A DNA stretch of 64,000 bases from Intrasporangiaceae bacterium URHB0013 (GCA_000620545.1 JIBA01000012.1:558001-622000), one strand, 5' to 3'; positions 35,191 to 44,846 are shown, numbered from the stretch's first letter. Numbers and translations: made by a program. Notes: generated by a model from the sequence alone, not told the origin.

Positions 35191-35520
35191 TCACGACCTT
35201 GGTTGGACGTTAGTTTCAGCATCGATATGAGCGCTGCTTGGAGGCGAGGCGGTGGGTCTGTTCGTCGTGTCGTCAGTGCGACGCAGCTCCCGGCGTAAAG
35301 TTGTCTCCTCGACGCCCAACAGCAGAGCGGCCCGAGCGACCCCGGAAGTGCGCACCAGACTTCTCTGAGCTTCGAGCAGCTTGGCGTCTGCGGTCGCGAG
35401 ACGACTCCGGACCGCGTCGCAGCCTTTGGCCGCAGCCTCGACCTTTCGCAGCGCGTCCGCTTCGGCGCGCTGCGCTTCCAGCAAGCGCTGCCTGGCTCCG
35501 TGGTCCACGGGGTGTCGCAT
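35191..35520 (-). CDS. Coiled-coil protein with C-terminal HTH-like segment, 109 aa
   Basis: Residues 5-60 form an Ala/Glu/Arg-rich coiled coil (RQRLLEAQRAEADALRKVE), followed by a helix-turn-helix-like part (RAALLLGVEETTLRRELRR) and a polar tail. Probably a DNA-binding accessory of the relaxosome or a plasmid regulator; inferred. AGGA lies about 7 bases before the ATG at 35520. Confidence 0.6.
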   Translation of the reverse strand: MRHPVDHGARQRLLEAQRAEADALRKVEAAAKGCDAVRSRLATADAKLLEAQRSLVRTSGVARAALLLGVEETTLRRELRRTDDTTNRPTASPPSSAHIDAETNVQPRS

Positions 35521-35571
35521 GAGCAGTCCTTCCTCTCCCGGGGCTCCTGCTCTGATCACGCGTCGACGGGG

Positions 35572-35817
35572 TCACCGTCGGGGAGGGCGAGTCGGCGTGA
35601 GCAGGTGGCCTGGCAGCCACTGCTGCACGACCGCGGCGTCGGCTTCGATGACGTAGGTGACAAGGGCCCACCACCCGTCGTCACGACGGGACCACTCGAC
35701 GACGAGCCCTGGGTGGGGTCCTCGCGCCGATGCGGGACCCGTCACCCAGCAGTGCTGGCGGGCGGGCGGCGGCAGTGGGATGGGGTGCTCGTGCCCTCGT
35801 CCCGATCCACCGGCCAT
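35572..35817 (-). CDS. Hypothetical protein, 81 aa
   Basis: Small soluble protein with a compact, beta-rich core (PGLVVEWSRRDDGWWALVTYVIE). No family recognised. ATG 35817 is chosen over the in-frame 35835. It starts at the left side of the relaxase upstream region and is probably in one transcript with the coiled-coil gene. Confidence 0.55.
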   Translation of the reverse strand: MAGGSGRGHEHPIPLPPPARQHCWVTGPASARGPHPGLVVEWSRRDDGWWALVTYVIEADAAVVQQWLPGHLLTPTRPPRR

Positions 35818-35893
35818 GGCTCTAGTGTCGCGCACCTTCGAACAGGGGTTCGACAGGTTGACGGTCCGCCGTAGCGCACAGGACCTATGAAGA

Positions 35894-35929
35894 AGCCGGC
35901 GCCCGTACAGGGGAGAACGGGCGCCGGCT
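35894..35929. other. 13-bp perfect inverted repeat; candidate oriT hairpin
   Basis: Arms AGCCGGCGCCCGT (35894-35906) and its exact complement (35917-35929) flank a 10-base loop. No T-run follows, and both neighbouring genes point away from it (minus gene from 35817, relaxase from 36201), so it is not an obvious terminator. Conserved hairpins near the nick site are usual at oriT upstream of relaxases, which makes this the best oriT candidate in the window. The surrounding 35836-36200 holds no convincing gene. Confidence 0.5.
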
Positions 35930-36200
35930 CAACCAGCATATGGGCGGCGGCGCCACTGCATGATCGGCGCTCCATAGGGCCATTGCGGCAACTCCATGGA
36001 CGCCCGTCCTCATCACGAGTTCCACGACACCCACGACGTCCTGCCAAGCCCTCTCCTTCCCACCGACGACCGCCCGCACGACACCGCCCTGTGGACTCAC
36101 GGGCGCCAACGCCTCAATCGGCACGATTCTTCGCTCCACACGTCTGGCACCAAGGTGGCCGCGAGCTCCGCGGGTGCCCCCGGCGCGGAGTTGGTTCTGG

Positions 36201-39173
36201 GTGACGATGTCGATCCGCCGGATGACGCTGGGCTCCGGTTACCGGTACCTGATGGCGTCGGTCGCGCGCGGCGACGCCGCGGGACCGGCCGCGTCGCCGC
36301 TTGCGTTCTACTACACCGAGCCCGGTACGCCACCCGGCCGCTTCCTTGGGGCCGGCCTGGCCGGCCTCGACCGTGGGCGGGGTGTCGAGCGGGGGGCGAC
36401 GGTGAGTGAGGAGCACCTATGGCGGATGCTCGGTATGCTGCAGGACCCGGTCACCGGGGACCCGCTGGGCCGGGCCCCGGGGGCCGAGCGGACCGTGTAC
36501 GTCGACGGGTTGGGGCGGACGAGGAAGGCGCCGAAAACGGTTGCCGGGTTCGACCTGACGTTCAGCGCTCCGAAGTCGGTGTCGGTGGCGTGGGGCCTTG
36601 CGGACGAGCCGACCCGGCGGCGCATCCATGCAGCACACGTTGCGGCGTTGGAGTTCGTCATCGGGTACGCCGAACAGAACGTCTTCGCCACCCGCACCGG
36701 GCGTGGGGGAGTGGTCTCGGAGGACGTGCGGGGCGTCGTCGCGGCGGCGTTCGACCATTGGGACTCCCGGTCCGGCGACCCGCAGCTGCACACCCACGTC
36801 GTCGTGCTCAACCGGGTACAGGCCGCCCCTGACGGGCAGTGGCGCACCCTCGACAGCAAGGCGCTCTTCCGGGCCGCGGTCGGCCTGTCGGAGTTGTACA
36901 ACGGCGTCCTCGCCGACCTCGTGACCGCGGATCTGGGCTACGGCTGGGCGCCAGAACAGCGCCGGCACTCCCGGGTGGAGAAGTGGGAGGTCGCCGGCGT
37001 TGGAGAGGCGCTACGGGCGGAGTTCTCCCAGCGCAGCACGGAGATCGACGCCGCCAAGGACGTCCTGCTGGCCGACTTCGTCGCCGGACACGGGCGGCAG
37101 CCAACTCCGCGGGAGGTGCTGCAGCTGCGTCAGCGAGCGACGCTCGAGACGCGCCCGGTCAAGGAGCTGCGGTCCCTCGGCGACCTTGTTGCCGGGTGGC
37201 GGACGCGGGCCGAACGCTTTGTGGTGGACGCGCCGCAGGCGTGGGTTGCCACCCTCGCTGAACGCAACGATCTGCCGCTGCTACTGGCCGGCGACCTGGC
37301 CGAGGCGATGCTCGAGGACGCGGCGCGGGTCTCGCTCGAGGTTGTTTCCGGGAAGCGATCGACCTTCACGCGTGCCAACGTCTTCGCCGAGGTGCTGCGG
37401 CAGATCCACGGGGTCCGGTTCGCCTCACCGGGCGACCGGGTCGCCGTCGCGGAGCGGGTTACGACGCTCGGACTCCAGCGCGCGATCGCCCTGACGCCCC
37501 CCGAGGTTGGCTACGTTCCCGAGGAGTTGCGACGTCCGGATGGCACGTCCCGCTTCCGGCCTCGCGACTCCAATCTGTACACGACCCAGGCGTTGCTGGA
37601 TGCCGAGGAACGGCTGCTGGCCGCGGGCCGCGCTGCCCATGGCCCGGCCGTCGAGGAGGCGAAGGCCGCCGCCGTGTGTGCCAAAGACCTGCCCGGTCGT
37701 GACCATCCGTTGTCGGTCGAGCAGGCCGCTGCCGTATGCCGGATCGCGACGTCCCGTCGTGCGCTCGATCTGCTCGTCGGCCCGGCCGGTGCCGGAAAGT
37801 CGACGGCCATGGCGGGGGTCCGTGCCGTCTGGGAGTCGCAGTTCGGGCGAGGTTCTGTTGTCGGTCTAGCCCCGTCCGCAGCGGCGGCGGAGGTGCTGTC
37901 CGAGGCGGTCGGCGTGCCGACCGAGAACACCGCCAAGTGGCTCGCTGAAGCCGCCCGGCAGCCAGATCGCGTGCGCGAGTTGGAGGGGTTCATGGCTGCT
38001 CTCGACCGTGCCAGTCCGTCGCTGCAAACGCGCGCCCTGATGCGTCGTGCGCGTGAACTGTCCGCCGAGATCGACCGGTGGCGCCTGCGCCCAGGGCAGC
38101 TAGTGATCGTGGACGAAGCCTCCATGGCCGGCACATTCGAGCTCGACTCGCTGACGGCAGACGCCCACACCGCCGGCGCGAAAGTGCTCCTCGTCGGCGA
38201 CTGGGCTCAGCTGTCGCCAGTCGCCGCGGGCGGGGCGTTCAAGCTGCTCGCGACCGACCGCCCGGACGCGCCCGCGCTCCATGACGTCCGCCGGTTCGTT
38301 CACGAATGGGAGCGCGAGGCTTCGCTCAAGCTGCGGGTCGGGGCCAAGGTAGCTGTTGCGCAGTACGCGCGACACGGTCGGCTGCACGGTGGCGACAGGG
38401 AGTCGATGCTCGACGAGCTGTTCGCGAACTGGGCCGACGAGACATCACGCGGGAAGAGGTCCTTGATGGTCGCGGTGGACACTACGACTGTGTCGGAGCT
38501 GAACCGTCGGGCGCGTGCATACAGGGTCGCCGAGGGTGCGGTTGCGGAAGGCGGTGTCACGGTGGCTGACGGATCGACCATCGGGGTCGGAGACATCGTG
38601 GTGACGCGCCAGAACCAGCGCGAACTGGCGTCGTCGACGGGATGGGTGAAGAACGGAGACCAGTGGACTGTCGCCTCCATAACTGCCAACGGAGGTCTGC
38701 TCGTCCGGCGGGAGTCCGGTGTGGGGCTGGCAAGACTTGACCGGGAGTACGTCCGCGACCATGTCGAGCTTGCCTACGCCACCACTGCGCACCGCGCCCA
38801 GGGCAGGACGGTAGACACGACCCACGCGTTCGTCACCGCGACGACCATGCGCGAACCGCTCTACGTCATGGCCACCCGAGGACGGGAGAGCAACCGCCTG
38901 TACGTCGACACCATGTACGACCCCGACTCTGCGACAGCTCACGAACGCCCCACGGTGACGGAGCCGACGGCCGTAGTGGAGCAGGTCTTGGCCCGATCCG
39001 GCTCCGATACGAGTGCCACAGAGGCGCGAGCCCGCGAGAAGAAGAACCTGAACAGCCCGGCAAGGGCTCACGCCGAGGGCGCCGTCCTCATAGCTGCAGC
39101 GCGACGGGCGCGCTCTCAATCCCCAGAACGGCCACCCCATCGTCAAGGTGCCGAGCGGAGCCCCAGTCGGTGA
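36201..39173 (+). CDS. MobF-family relaxase-helicase (TraA-like), probably 3'-truncated
   Basis: 990 aa from GTG 36201 (GGAG about 10 bases upstream; ATG 36207 possible). N-terminal relaxase domain: catalytic Tyr candidates 14 and 16 (GSGYRYLMASVARGD), a YYTEPGTPPGRFLGAG stretch, and the metal-binding HTH at 197-199 (DPQLHTHVVV). The C-terminal RecD-like helicase has Walker A GPAGAGKS at 527-534, the VIVDEASMAG motif and TTAHRAQGRTVDT. It would nick oriT and unwind the transferred strand. Related actinobacterial proteins continue well past the point where this one ends; from about residue 945 the sequence becomes low-complexity and polar, suggesting loss of the original 3' end near the IS remnant. 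Function may therefore be reduced. Confidence 0.87.
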   Translation: MTMSIRRMTLGSGYRYLMASVARGDAAGPAASPLAFYYTEPGTPPGRFLGAGLAGLDRGRGVERGATVSEEHLWRMLGMLQDPVTGDPLGRAPGAERTVYVDGLGRTRKAPKTVAGFDLTFSAPKSVSVAWGLADEPTRRRIHAAHVAALEFVIGYAEQNVFATRTGRGGVVSEDVRGVVAAAFDHWDSRSGDPQLHTHVVVLNRVQAAPDGQWRTLDSKALFRAAVGLSELYNGVLADLVTADLGYGWAPEQRRHSRVEKWEVAGVGEALRAEFSQRSTEIDAAKDVLLADFVAGHGRQPTPREVLQLRQRATLETRPVKELRSLGDLVAGWRTRAERFVVDAPQAWVATLAERNDLPLLLAGDLAEAMLEDAARVSLEVVSGKRSTFTRANVFAEVLRQIHGVRFASPGDRVAVAERVTTLGLQRAIALTPPEVGYVPEELRRPDGTSRFRPRDSNLYTTQALLDAEERLLAAGRAAHGPAVEEAKAAAVCAKDLPGRDHPLSVEQAAAVCRIATSRRALDLLVGPAGAGKSTAMAGVRAVWESQFGRGSVVGLAPSAAAAEVLSEAVGVPTENTAKWLAEAARQPDRVRELEGFMAALDRASPSLQTRALMRRARELSAEIDRWRLRPGQLVIVDEASMAGTFELDSLTADAHTAGAKVLLVGDWAQLSPVAAGGAFKLLATDRPDAPALHDVRRFVHEWEREASLKLRVGAKVAVAQYARHGRLHGGDRESMLDELFANWADETSRGKRSLMVAVDTTTVSELNRRARAYRVAEGAVAEGGVTVADGSTIGVGDIVVTRQNQRELASSTGWVKNGDQWTVASITANGGLLVRRESGVGLARLDREYVRDHVELAYATTAHRAQGRTVDTTHAFVTATTMREPLYVMATRGRESNRLYVDTMYDPDSATAHERPTVTEPTAVVEQVLARSGSDTSATEARAREKKNLNSPARAHAEGAVLIAAARRARSQSPERPPHRQGAERSPSR

Positions 39174-39337
39174 CTTCGCCTTCAGCGGGTCCGTGCTTCA
39201 CGTGCCAACAGGCGGCGCACTTCGTCCCGAACTCCAGGCGCTTGCAATCATCTCGGCCGATCCTGCTTCTCCTCCATCGGTCGGCACCACTCATCGCTGA
39301 CCTTGGGCACGTCTGCTGCTGGGAGACTGTCCGACTC

Positions 39338-40239
39338 ACGGTGTAACTGGCCTGACGCGCTGACGTGGTCAGCGGGAAGGGTCGCCCGATGAGCGACACA
39401 CTGGTGGGTGTGAGCCCACTGCGGAAGGCAGGCAAGAAGACGCTCACCCCTGATGAGGTGGCGCGTGCGGCGGTGCGTGAGCTGGTCAAGGCCGCTCGCG
39501 CCAGGGGTGATGACCTGACCGGCCCGGACGGGCTGCTCAAGGCGATCACCAAACAGGTCCTCGAGGCCGCCCTCGAGGAGGAGATGACCGAGCACGTCGG
39601 CTACGACAAGCACGCCGCCGAGGGTCGGAACGGGGCCAACTCCCGGAACGGGACCCGGGCCAAGACGGTCCTGACCGACAACGCCGGCCCTGCCGACATC
39701 GAGGTCCCGCGGGACCGGGACGGCAGCTTCGAGCCGGTGATCCTCAAGAAGCGGCAGCGGCGCCTGAGCGATGTGGATGCGGTCGTTCGAAGAAGTACTG
39801 GGAGACGACCGCACGCGATCTGCGCCCGATCTATCAAGCACCGAGTGCCGAAGCGGCGTGGGCGGCGTTTGAGGAGTTCGAGGAGAAATGGGGCAGGGCC
39901 TACCCGGCCATCCCGCGGCTGTGGCGGGCCGCGTGGGAACAGTTCATCCCGTTCTTGGCCTACGACCTGGAGATCCGCAAGGTGCTCTGCTCGACGAACG
40001 CGATCGAGTCCCTCAACGCGCGCTACCGGCGGGCCGTCAACGCCAAGGGCCACTTCCCGACCCAGCAGGCCGCACTCAAGACGCTGTACCTCGTCACGCG
40101 GAGCCTGGACCCCAAAGGGCTCGGGCAGGCACGATGGGTGACCCGGTGGAAGCCGGCCCTGAACGCGTTCGCGATCACCTCCGCTGACCGGATGCCGGCC
40201 GCGGAGAACCTCTAACCATGAAAACGCCAGTTACACCGT
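39338..40239. mobile_element. IS256-family element, internally deleted
   Basis: Imperfect ends are defined by the 14-base inverted repeats 39338-39351 and 40226-40239 (ACGGTGTAACTGGC and its complement). It is about 900 bases, against roughly 1300-1450 for complete IS256 elements. No clear target duplication is visible outside the repeats. The transposase inside is a pseudogene. It lies between the relaxase and the methyltransferase operon. Confidence 0.8.
39365..40215 (+). pseudogene. IS256-family transposase remnant lacking the catalytic core
   Basis: The start (ATG 39365) encodes the conserved N-terminal part (KAITKQVLEAALEEEMTEHV, then IEVPRDRDGSFEPVILKK) as far as about residue 135. At about 39780 the sequence jumps, in another frame, to the C-terminal part (ARDLRPIYQAPSAEAAW, later LCSTNAIESLNARYRR) up to the stop at 40215. 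The intervening region with the first two DDE acidic residues is missing, so this copy cannot transpose by itself. Confidence 0.82.
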
Positions 40240-40502
40240 TCGTCTGACGGACCCGCTGCTGGCACCTCTGCTGTATTGCTGGCTTCAGTCGCCTCGCTTC
40301 GGCGGCAGCGGCACCTTGTCCCGGACTCCAGCGGTGAGCTTACGGCGTGGTGTGTCGGAGACCGCACCCTGCGCTGGAACGATCGACAACCACGGCAGTT
40401 CGCTGAGAGCCGAGGAGAAGGCCTGCGGCGCGCCTAGGTCGGGTCCGGTTGTCTCGGTGCGCCACCAGCTTGGTTTCGACGGTGTGCGGTAGGTTCCGCG
40501 GT

Positions 40503-41696
40503 ATGACTGGAGGGGATACAGGCGGAGCCGCGCAGGAGGCTGGGACCTGCATCGAGTTGTTCTCGGGTGGCGGTGGGCTCGCGATGGCGCTACATGCGGC
40601 ACGCTTTCGACACCTGCTGCTCAACGAGTCCAACCATCGGGCATGCGCCACCCTTCGCGCCAACTCGGCTGTCGACTATGTGGCAGATGAGGCGCAACCG
40701 GTTACGCTCACGGATCCTTGGCCTCTCGTAGAGGGAGGGATAGAGCAAGTCGACTTCACGCCTTTTGTTGGCGAGGTTGATCTTGTCGCCGGTGGCGTTC
40801 CATGCCAGCCGTTCAGCCTTGGCGGAGCGCACAGGGGTCACCTGGATGAGCGAAACCTGTGGCCAGAATTCAATCGCTGCGTCCGGCAGACGCGACCTCT
40901 CGCAATTATTGCTGAAAACGTGCGGGGACTCCTACGCCCATCTTTTGAGCCCTACTTTGACTACATTAGACGCGAGCTGGCCGCCCCTTTCGAGCAGCGC
41001 GTCGACGGGGAATCTTGGCAAGATCACGATCGACGTCTACTGAAAGCTCTGAAGTCGGACGGCGATCCGACTGAGCGGTACGACGTGGCGTTCAAACTTG
41101 TGAATGCGGCCGACTATGGCGTCCCGCAGAACAGATGGCGCGTCGTTCTCGTGGGCTTTCGAAAAGATTTAAATGTCGAGTGGAACTTTCCAAAGCAGAC
41201 GCACAGCTCTGGGGCGCTTGTGCGATCGCAGATCTCTGGCGCATACCAGAGTCGCCACCCGAGTGCGGCCTTGGAAGAGCACCCGGGGGTGACGCCACCG
41301 GAGGATGGTTTGAAGCCTTGGCTGACGTTGCGAGACGCAATTCACGACCTTCCTGAGCCAGAACTCCGAAAAGAGACGCCTGGGTATATTCATCACGTGG
41401 GTTGGCCCGGCGCTCGTGAATACCCGGGCCACAGGCCAAACGATCTAGATCGACCGGCGAAGACGGTGAAGGCCGGCGTTCACGGCGTCCCCGGAGGAGA
41501 ATCCGTCTTGCGCAGGGACGACGGAAGTCTCCGCTATCTCACTGTCCGGGAAGTTGCCAGGATTATGACCTTTCCCGATGATTGGCGACTGGAAGGGCCG
41601 CGCGGCGAGCAAATGCGTCAACTTGGCAATGCGGTGCCTGTTGAACTTGGACGAATCATGGGCACAAGTATCGCAAATGCGCTGGCTTCCAGATGA
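40503..41696 (+). CDS. dcm: DNA (cytosine-5-)-methyltransferase
   Basis: 397 aa. Motif I (LFSGGGGLAMALHAARF), motif IV with catalytic Cys101 (GGVPCQPFSLGGAHRG), motif VI (ENVRGLL), motif VIII (QNRWRVVLVG) and motif X (QLGNAVPVELGRIMG) are all present. It would methylate cytosine in a specific site, which cannot be read from sequence, and protect host DNA from the nucleases downstream. It is the first gene of a seven-gene coupled operon and overlaps the Vsr-like gene as ATGA. The first 30 codons of the longer frame from 40449 are not preferred. Confidence 0.93.
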   Translation: MTGGDTGGAAQEAGTCIELFSGGGGLAMALHAARFRHLLLNESNHRACATLRANSAVDYVADEAQPVTLTDPWPLVEGGIEQVDFTPFVGEVDLVAGGVPCQPFSLGGAHRGHLDERNLWPEFNRCVRQTRPLAIIAENVRGLLRPSFEPYFDYIRRELAAPFEQRVDGESWQDHDRRLLKALKSDGDPTERYDVAFKLVNAADYGVPQNRWRVVLVGFRKDLNVEWNFPKQTHSSGALVRSQISGAYQSRHPSAALEEHPGVTPPEDGLKPWLTLRDAIHDLPEPELRKETPGYIHHVGWPGAREYPGHRPNDLDRPAKTVKAGVHGVPGGESVLRRDDGSLRYLTVREVARIMTFPDDWRLEGPRGEQMRQLGNAVPVELGRIMGTSIANALASR

Positions 41697-42151
41697 CACC
41701 CTCCGATGGTGGAAGGAAGGCCCGTGATCCGGCGGTCACACAGCGCATAATGCGCGCTGTCCGTTCGAAAGACACGAAGCCCGAGATGATCCTTCGCCGA
41801 GCCATCCATGCCCAAGGGGTTCGCTATAGGGTTCACCCTCGGGATGTTCTCGGTAGCCCCGACATTGCAGTTCGGAGCCGCAAGGTCGCGGTCTTCGTCG
41901 ACGGGGACATGTGGCATGGGAACCCAAAGGAGTGGGAGCGCCGCGGGCACCCCTCAATGGCTGAGATGTTTCCCACTCGGACCGAGTGGTGGGTGGCGAA
42001 GATCGAGCGCAATGTACAGCGCGACCGCGAGGTGACCCGTGGTCTAGAGGTCGCTGGCTGGCGAGTATTGCGGCTCTGGGCCAGCGATGTGCTCGCCGAC
42101 CCAGTTGGAACGGCGAATCTAGTCGTAAGGGCCTTGAAGGGCACATCATGA
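41693..42151 (+). CDS. vsr: Vsr-family endonuclease-like protein without cysteines
   Basis: 152 aa. The N-terminus (VRSKDTKPEMILRRAIHAQG, RYRVHPRDVLGSPDI) and the core VAVFVDGDMWHG are those of very-short-patch-repair endonucleases, which nick at T:G mismatches after 5-methylcytosine deamination. E. coli Vsr holds a structural zinc by three Cys and one His; this protein has no cysteine at all, and the usual C-x-W-H-x-C loop reads D-M-W-H-G-N. It may be a divergent enzyme of the restriction system and not a repair enzyme. Overlaps its neighbours at both ends (ATGA). Confidence 0.85.
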   Translation: MTPSDGGRKARDPAVTQRIMRAVRSKDTKPEMILRRAIHAQGVRYRVHPRDVLGSPDIAVRSRKVAVFVDGDMWHGNPKEWERRGHPSMAEMFPTRTEWWVAKIERNVQRDREVTRGLEVAGWRVLRLWASDVLADPVGTANLVVRALKGTS

Positions 42152-42507
42152 CACTCGCGAGGCGCTTACCGCGTGTTGTGGCGGCCTATGCTCCCGCACC
42201 CGGGCTCACACGCGCGGACAGAACTGAAGAACAGGATCGAGCCGCAGGAGGAAGGGCGGTGCGGGTAGTGCCGCGCGCTGACGGCACGCAAGCCTTGGCC
42301 AGCGTCGCTCTGCGCTGCTATCCGAAGAGTCGTCGGGTTTACGCCTACCTCAGATGGACATCAGGATCGTCCAAAACCGCAGAACGCTACATCGGGGACG
42401 TGACAGACTGCCCAAACCGGGCGACAGCCCTCGCGGAAGCTTGGCGGCGAGCCAAGGCAAACTCAGCTGATGTGCCGACAGGGGCACGCTGGATCGTGAA
42501 AGGTTAA
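42148..42507 (+). CDS. Small unknown protein between Vsr and GHKL genes, 119 aa
   Basis: The C-terminal half has a compact strand-rich segment (ALRCYPKSRRVYAYLRW) and a helix (RATALAEAWRRAKA). Basic overall and likely to bind nucleic acid or the ATPase; no family known to me. It is coupled to both neighbours: ATGA with the Vsr-like gene, and a 2-base gap to the GHKL gene. Confidence 0.62.
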   Translation: MTLARRLPRVVAAYAPAPGLTRADRTEEQDRAAGGRAVRVVPRADGTQALASVALRCYPKSRRVYAYLRWTSGSSKTAERYIGDVTDCPNRATALAEAWRRAKANSADVPTGARWIVKG

Positions 42508-42509
42508 GC

Positions 42510-44846
42510 GTGGACGTTACACCGTCTCCGCGCATCCTTCGGATGCTCGGTGAAATCGAGTTTGACGAGTGGCAGTGCATTGCCGAGCTTGTCGACAATG
42601 CATTCGACGACTTTTCGGAAATTTCCGCTGTAGGGCAGCCCTGGCCAGGAGGCTACAAGGTCAGCGTCTCCCTACCGAGCCCAGCCGCTCCACTAACCGG
42701 GGCAGAAGTTGTAGTCAAGGATACTGGGCGCGGCATGACGCGCGAGACTCTAGAACAAGCGGTCAAAGCTGGATGGTCCAGCAACGACCGATTCGACAAG
42801 TTGGGCCTTTTCGGTATGGGCTTCAACGTGGCAACTGCGCGACTGGGCCGCCGCACTCGTGTGCTCACGACCAGAGAAGGGGATCCCGAGTGGATTGGGG
42901 TCGAGATCGATCTCGAGAAGCTGGGCGACGATTTCGAAGCGCCGGACATCACCGCAGCAAAAGATGATCCCAGCGAACATGGTACGTGGATCATCGTCGA
43001 TCGGCTTCACCGTGACCGGGCAGAGTGGCTACAACGTAACGGCGAAAACCTTCGCACCACCCTTGGGCGAGTCTATGGGTGGTTGCTCGACAATCGACCC
43101 TTTGAACTTTGGGTCCAAGGGGTCAAGGTAAAGCCACGTCGAGCCTGCCGCTGGGGCGATGATCGATTCGTGGTCTTCGGGAGCGGGTCGAACGCTGAGC
43201 AAATCCCGGCTTATATTGAGATTGACGAAAAGTTTGAGCCTGCCGACGCGTGTGAACTGTGCGGAAATTGGCAGAATCCTGGAAAGTCCGTGTGCGATGA
43301 GTGCGGGAGCGAGCGACTTCGTCAACGCGAACGGCATCTGCACGGCTGGCTCGGGGTCCAAAGACACCTCGATAAGCGCGAGTTTGGAATCGACTTCCTA
43401 AGGAACGGCCGAAAAATCCTCCAGTATGACAAGAGTTTGTTCAACTGGAGGAATCCGAATGATCCCACTGGGTCGTCGGAGCCCGAATATCCAGTAGAAC
43501 TTGCGAACCAGGGTGGACGACTCATAGGCGAGATTCATCTCGACTACGTTCCGGTGCATTACGACAAGACGGCATTCGAATACAGCGATCGATCTTGGCG
43601 CGCGGCGGTCGACTATCTGCGCGGCGAGGCGCCCTTGCAACCACAAAAGGCTAAGGCCGCGGGTTATCCAGAGAATGATTCCCCTCTGGGGAGACTCTTT
43701 AAGGGATACCGCCGTAACGACGCAGGTTTGCGCTACCTTATCCCCGGTGATGGGTCTCGACCGCTGCACGAAGACACCCGCGCCTGGGCGCGCAAGTTCT
43801 GGGCGGGCGACCCTGATTATCAGTCAGACCAGAAGTGGTATGAGCAGGTGCTCATGCATGAGCAGCGCGTTCTTCAGTCGAAGCTGGACAAGGCCACTGG
43901 CGGGGCCGCGTCCGACCCCGACGAAGACGCGGTTCTAAAGGCGTTGGGCGGCGGGTCCTCCCAGGCGCCGTCGACCCCAGCGCCGGCGGGGACCGGGGAC
44001 TCGTCCGCCAGCTCTCCTGAGTCGACCAAGCCCGAGACTGTCCAGGAAAGGGTGACCCGATACTTGGCGACTGGCAATGAGTATTCCGACTTGAGCAGGG
44101 ATTACGGGCTGCCTGACACCGGGACAATAAAGGTCGATACGTACACATTGTCGGAGCAGGTGATTGACTCCGAAGGGCAACCCACGCCTGTCTGGCTTGT
44201 TCAGGGCGCAGGTGGAACTGCGACCGCCTTTATCAGCTCGGTGCATGAAGCCTTTGCCAAAATGGGTATGGATTACTCGGAATTGCTAATCGCCGAGATC
44301 GCCGCAGCGCTGAAGGTAAAGTCCGACAGCCATCAAACCTTCTCGCAAATCGCAGCTCGCCTGCGGGCGATGTGTTTGCCTGACACGGCGGTCGATGCCG
44401 GGGTCGTTCGTGCGCAAGCCAGCGAATTGCTGTCCGACATCCGCAGTCGTATGGCAGAAAGGGTTGCGCAGGACCCTCAACGTGCGCTCAGCGTGATGGA
44501 CCCCGATGAGCAGACTCAGACGGAAACCGCTCTTATCGCTGATGGCGCCGATACGATGACAGCGAGTCTAGGAGCTGACGGCAATTTCGTGATCTACGCC
44601 CCGCCTCTGTACCTCGTGAAACTTCTCGAGAGTTGGCCGGAAGCCTTCTTGGATGGCCTGGTATTCGCGCCCCCCTACGCTTCACTCACCTCCGCGTCCT
44701 CAAGAAGACTCAGCATCGCTCGAGTGGTTGGTTACCTAAACGATCTCGCGACTCTTCTGACGTTTCAATCGCCCAATATCACGCAGTTGCGCCGAACGCG
44801 CCTCTCGGTGGAGTTGTTGGCTCGAGAACTGGCGCCGGAAAGTTGA
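42510..44846 (+). CDS. GHKL (MutL/MORC-like) ATPase with zinc ribbon
   Basis: 778 aa. N-terminal ATPase: motif I E26-N30 (AELVDNAFDDF), G1 DTGRGMTRE (about 73-81) and G2 GLFGMGFN (about 97-104), as in MutL, MORC and Hsp90-type GHKL ATPases. A four-Cys zinc ribbon follows (CELCGNWQ, then CDECGSERL, about 247-265) and then unassigned helical sequence with a polar Ser/Pro/Ala linker near 490-520. MutL homologues in predicted restriction systems were described by Iyer, Abhiman and Aravind (2008), often with Vsr, cytosine methylase and SF2 helicase genes, as here. GTG 42510 starts it; a TGATG overlap couples it to the helicase gene. Confidence 0.85.
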   Translation: MDVTPSPRILRMLGEIEFDEWQCIAELVDNAFDDFSEISAVGQPWPGGYKVSVSLPSPAAPLTGAEVVVKDTGRGMTRETLEQAVKAGWSSNDRFDKLGLFGMGFNVATARLGRRTRVLTTREGDPEWIGVEIDLEKLGDDFEAPDITAAKDDPSEHGTWIIVDRLHRDRAEWLQRNGENLRTTLGRVYGWLLDNRPFELWVQGVKVKPRRACRWGDDRFVVFGSGSNAEQIPAYIEIDEKFEPADACELCGNWQNPGKSVCDECGSERLRQRERHLHGWLGVQRHLDKREFGIDFLRNGRKILQYDKSLFNWRNPNDPTGSSEPEYPVELANQGGRLIGEIHLDYVPVHYDKTAFEYSDRSWRAAVDYLRGEAPLQPQKAKAAGYPENDSPLGRLFKGYRRNDAGLRYLIPGDGSRPLHEDTRAWARKFWAGDPDYQSDQKWYEQVLMHEQRVLQSKLDKATGGAASDPDEDAVLKALGGGSSQAPSTPAPAGTGDSSASSPESTKPETVQERVTRYLATGNEYSDLSRDYGLPDTGTIKVDTYTLSEQVIDSEGQPTPVWLVQGAGGTATAFISSVHEAFAKMGMDYSELLIAEIAAALKVKSDSHQTFSQIAARLRAMCLPDTAVDAGVVRAQASELLSDIRSRMAERVAQDPQRALSVMDPDEQTQTETALIADGADTMTASLGADGNFVIYAPPLYLVKLLESWPEAFLDGLVFAPPYASLTSASSRRLSIARVVGYLNDLATLLTFQSPNITQLRRTRLSVELLARELAPES

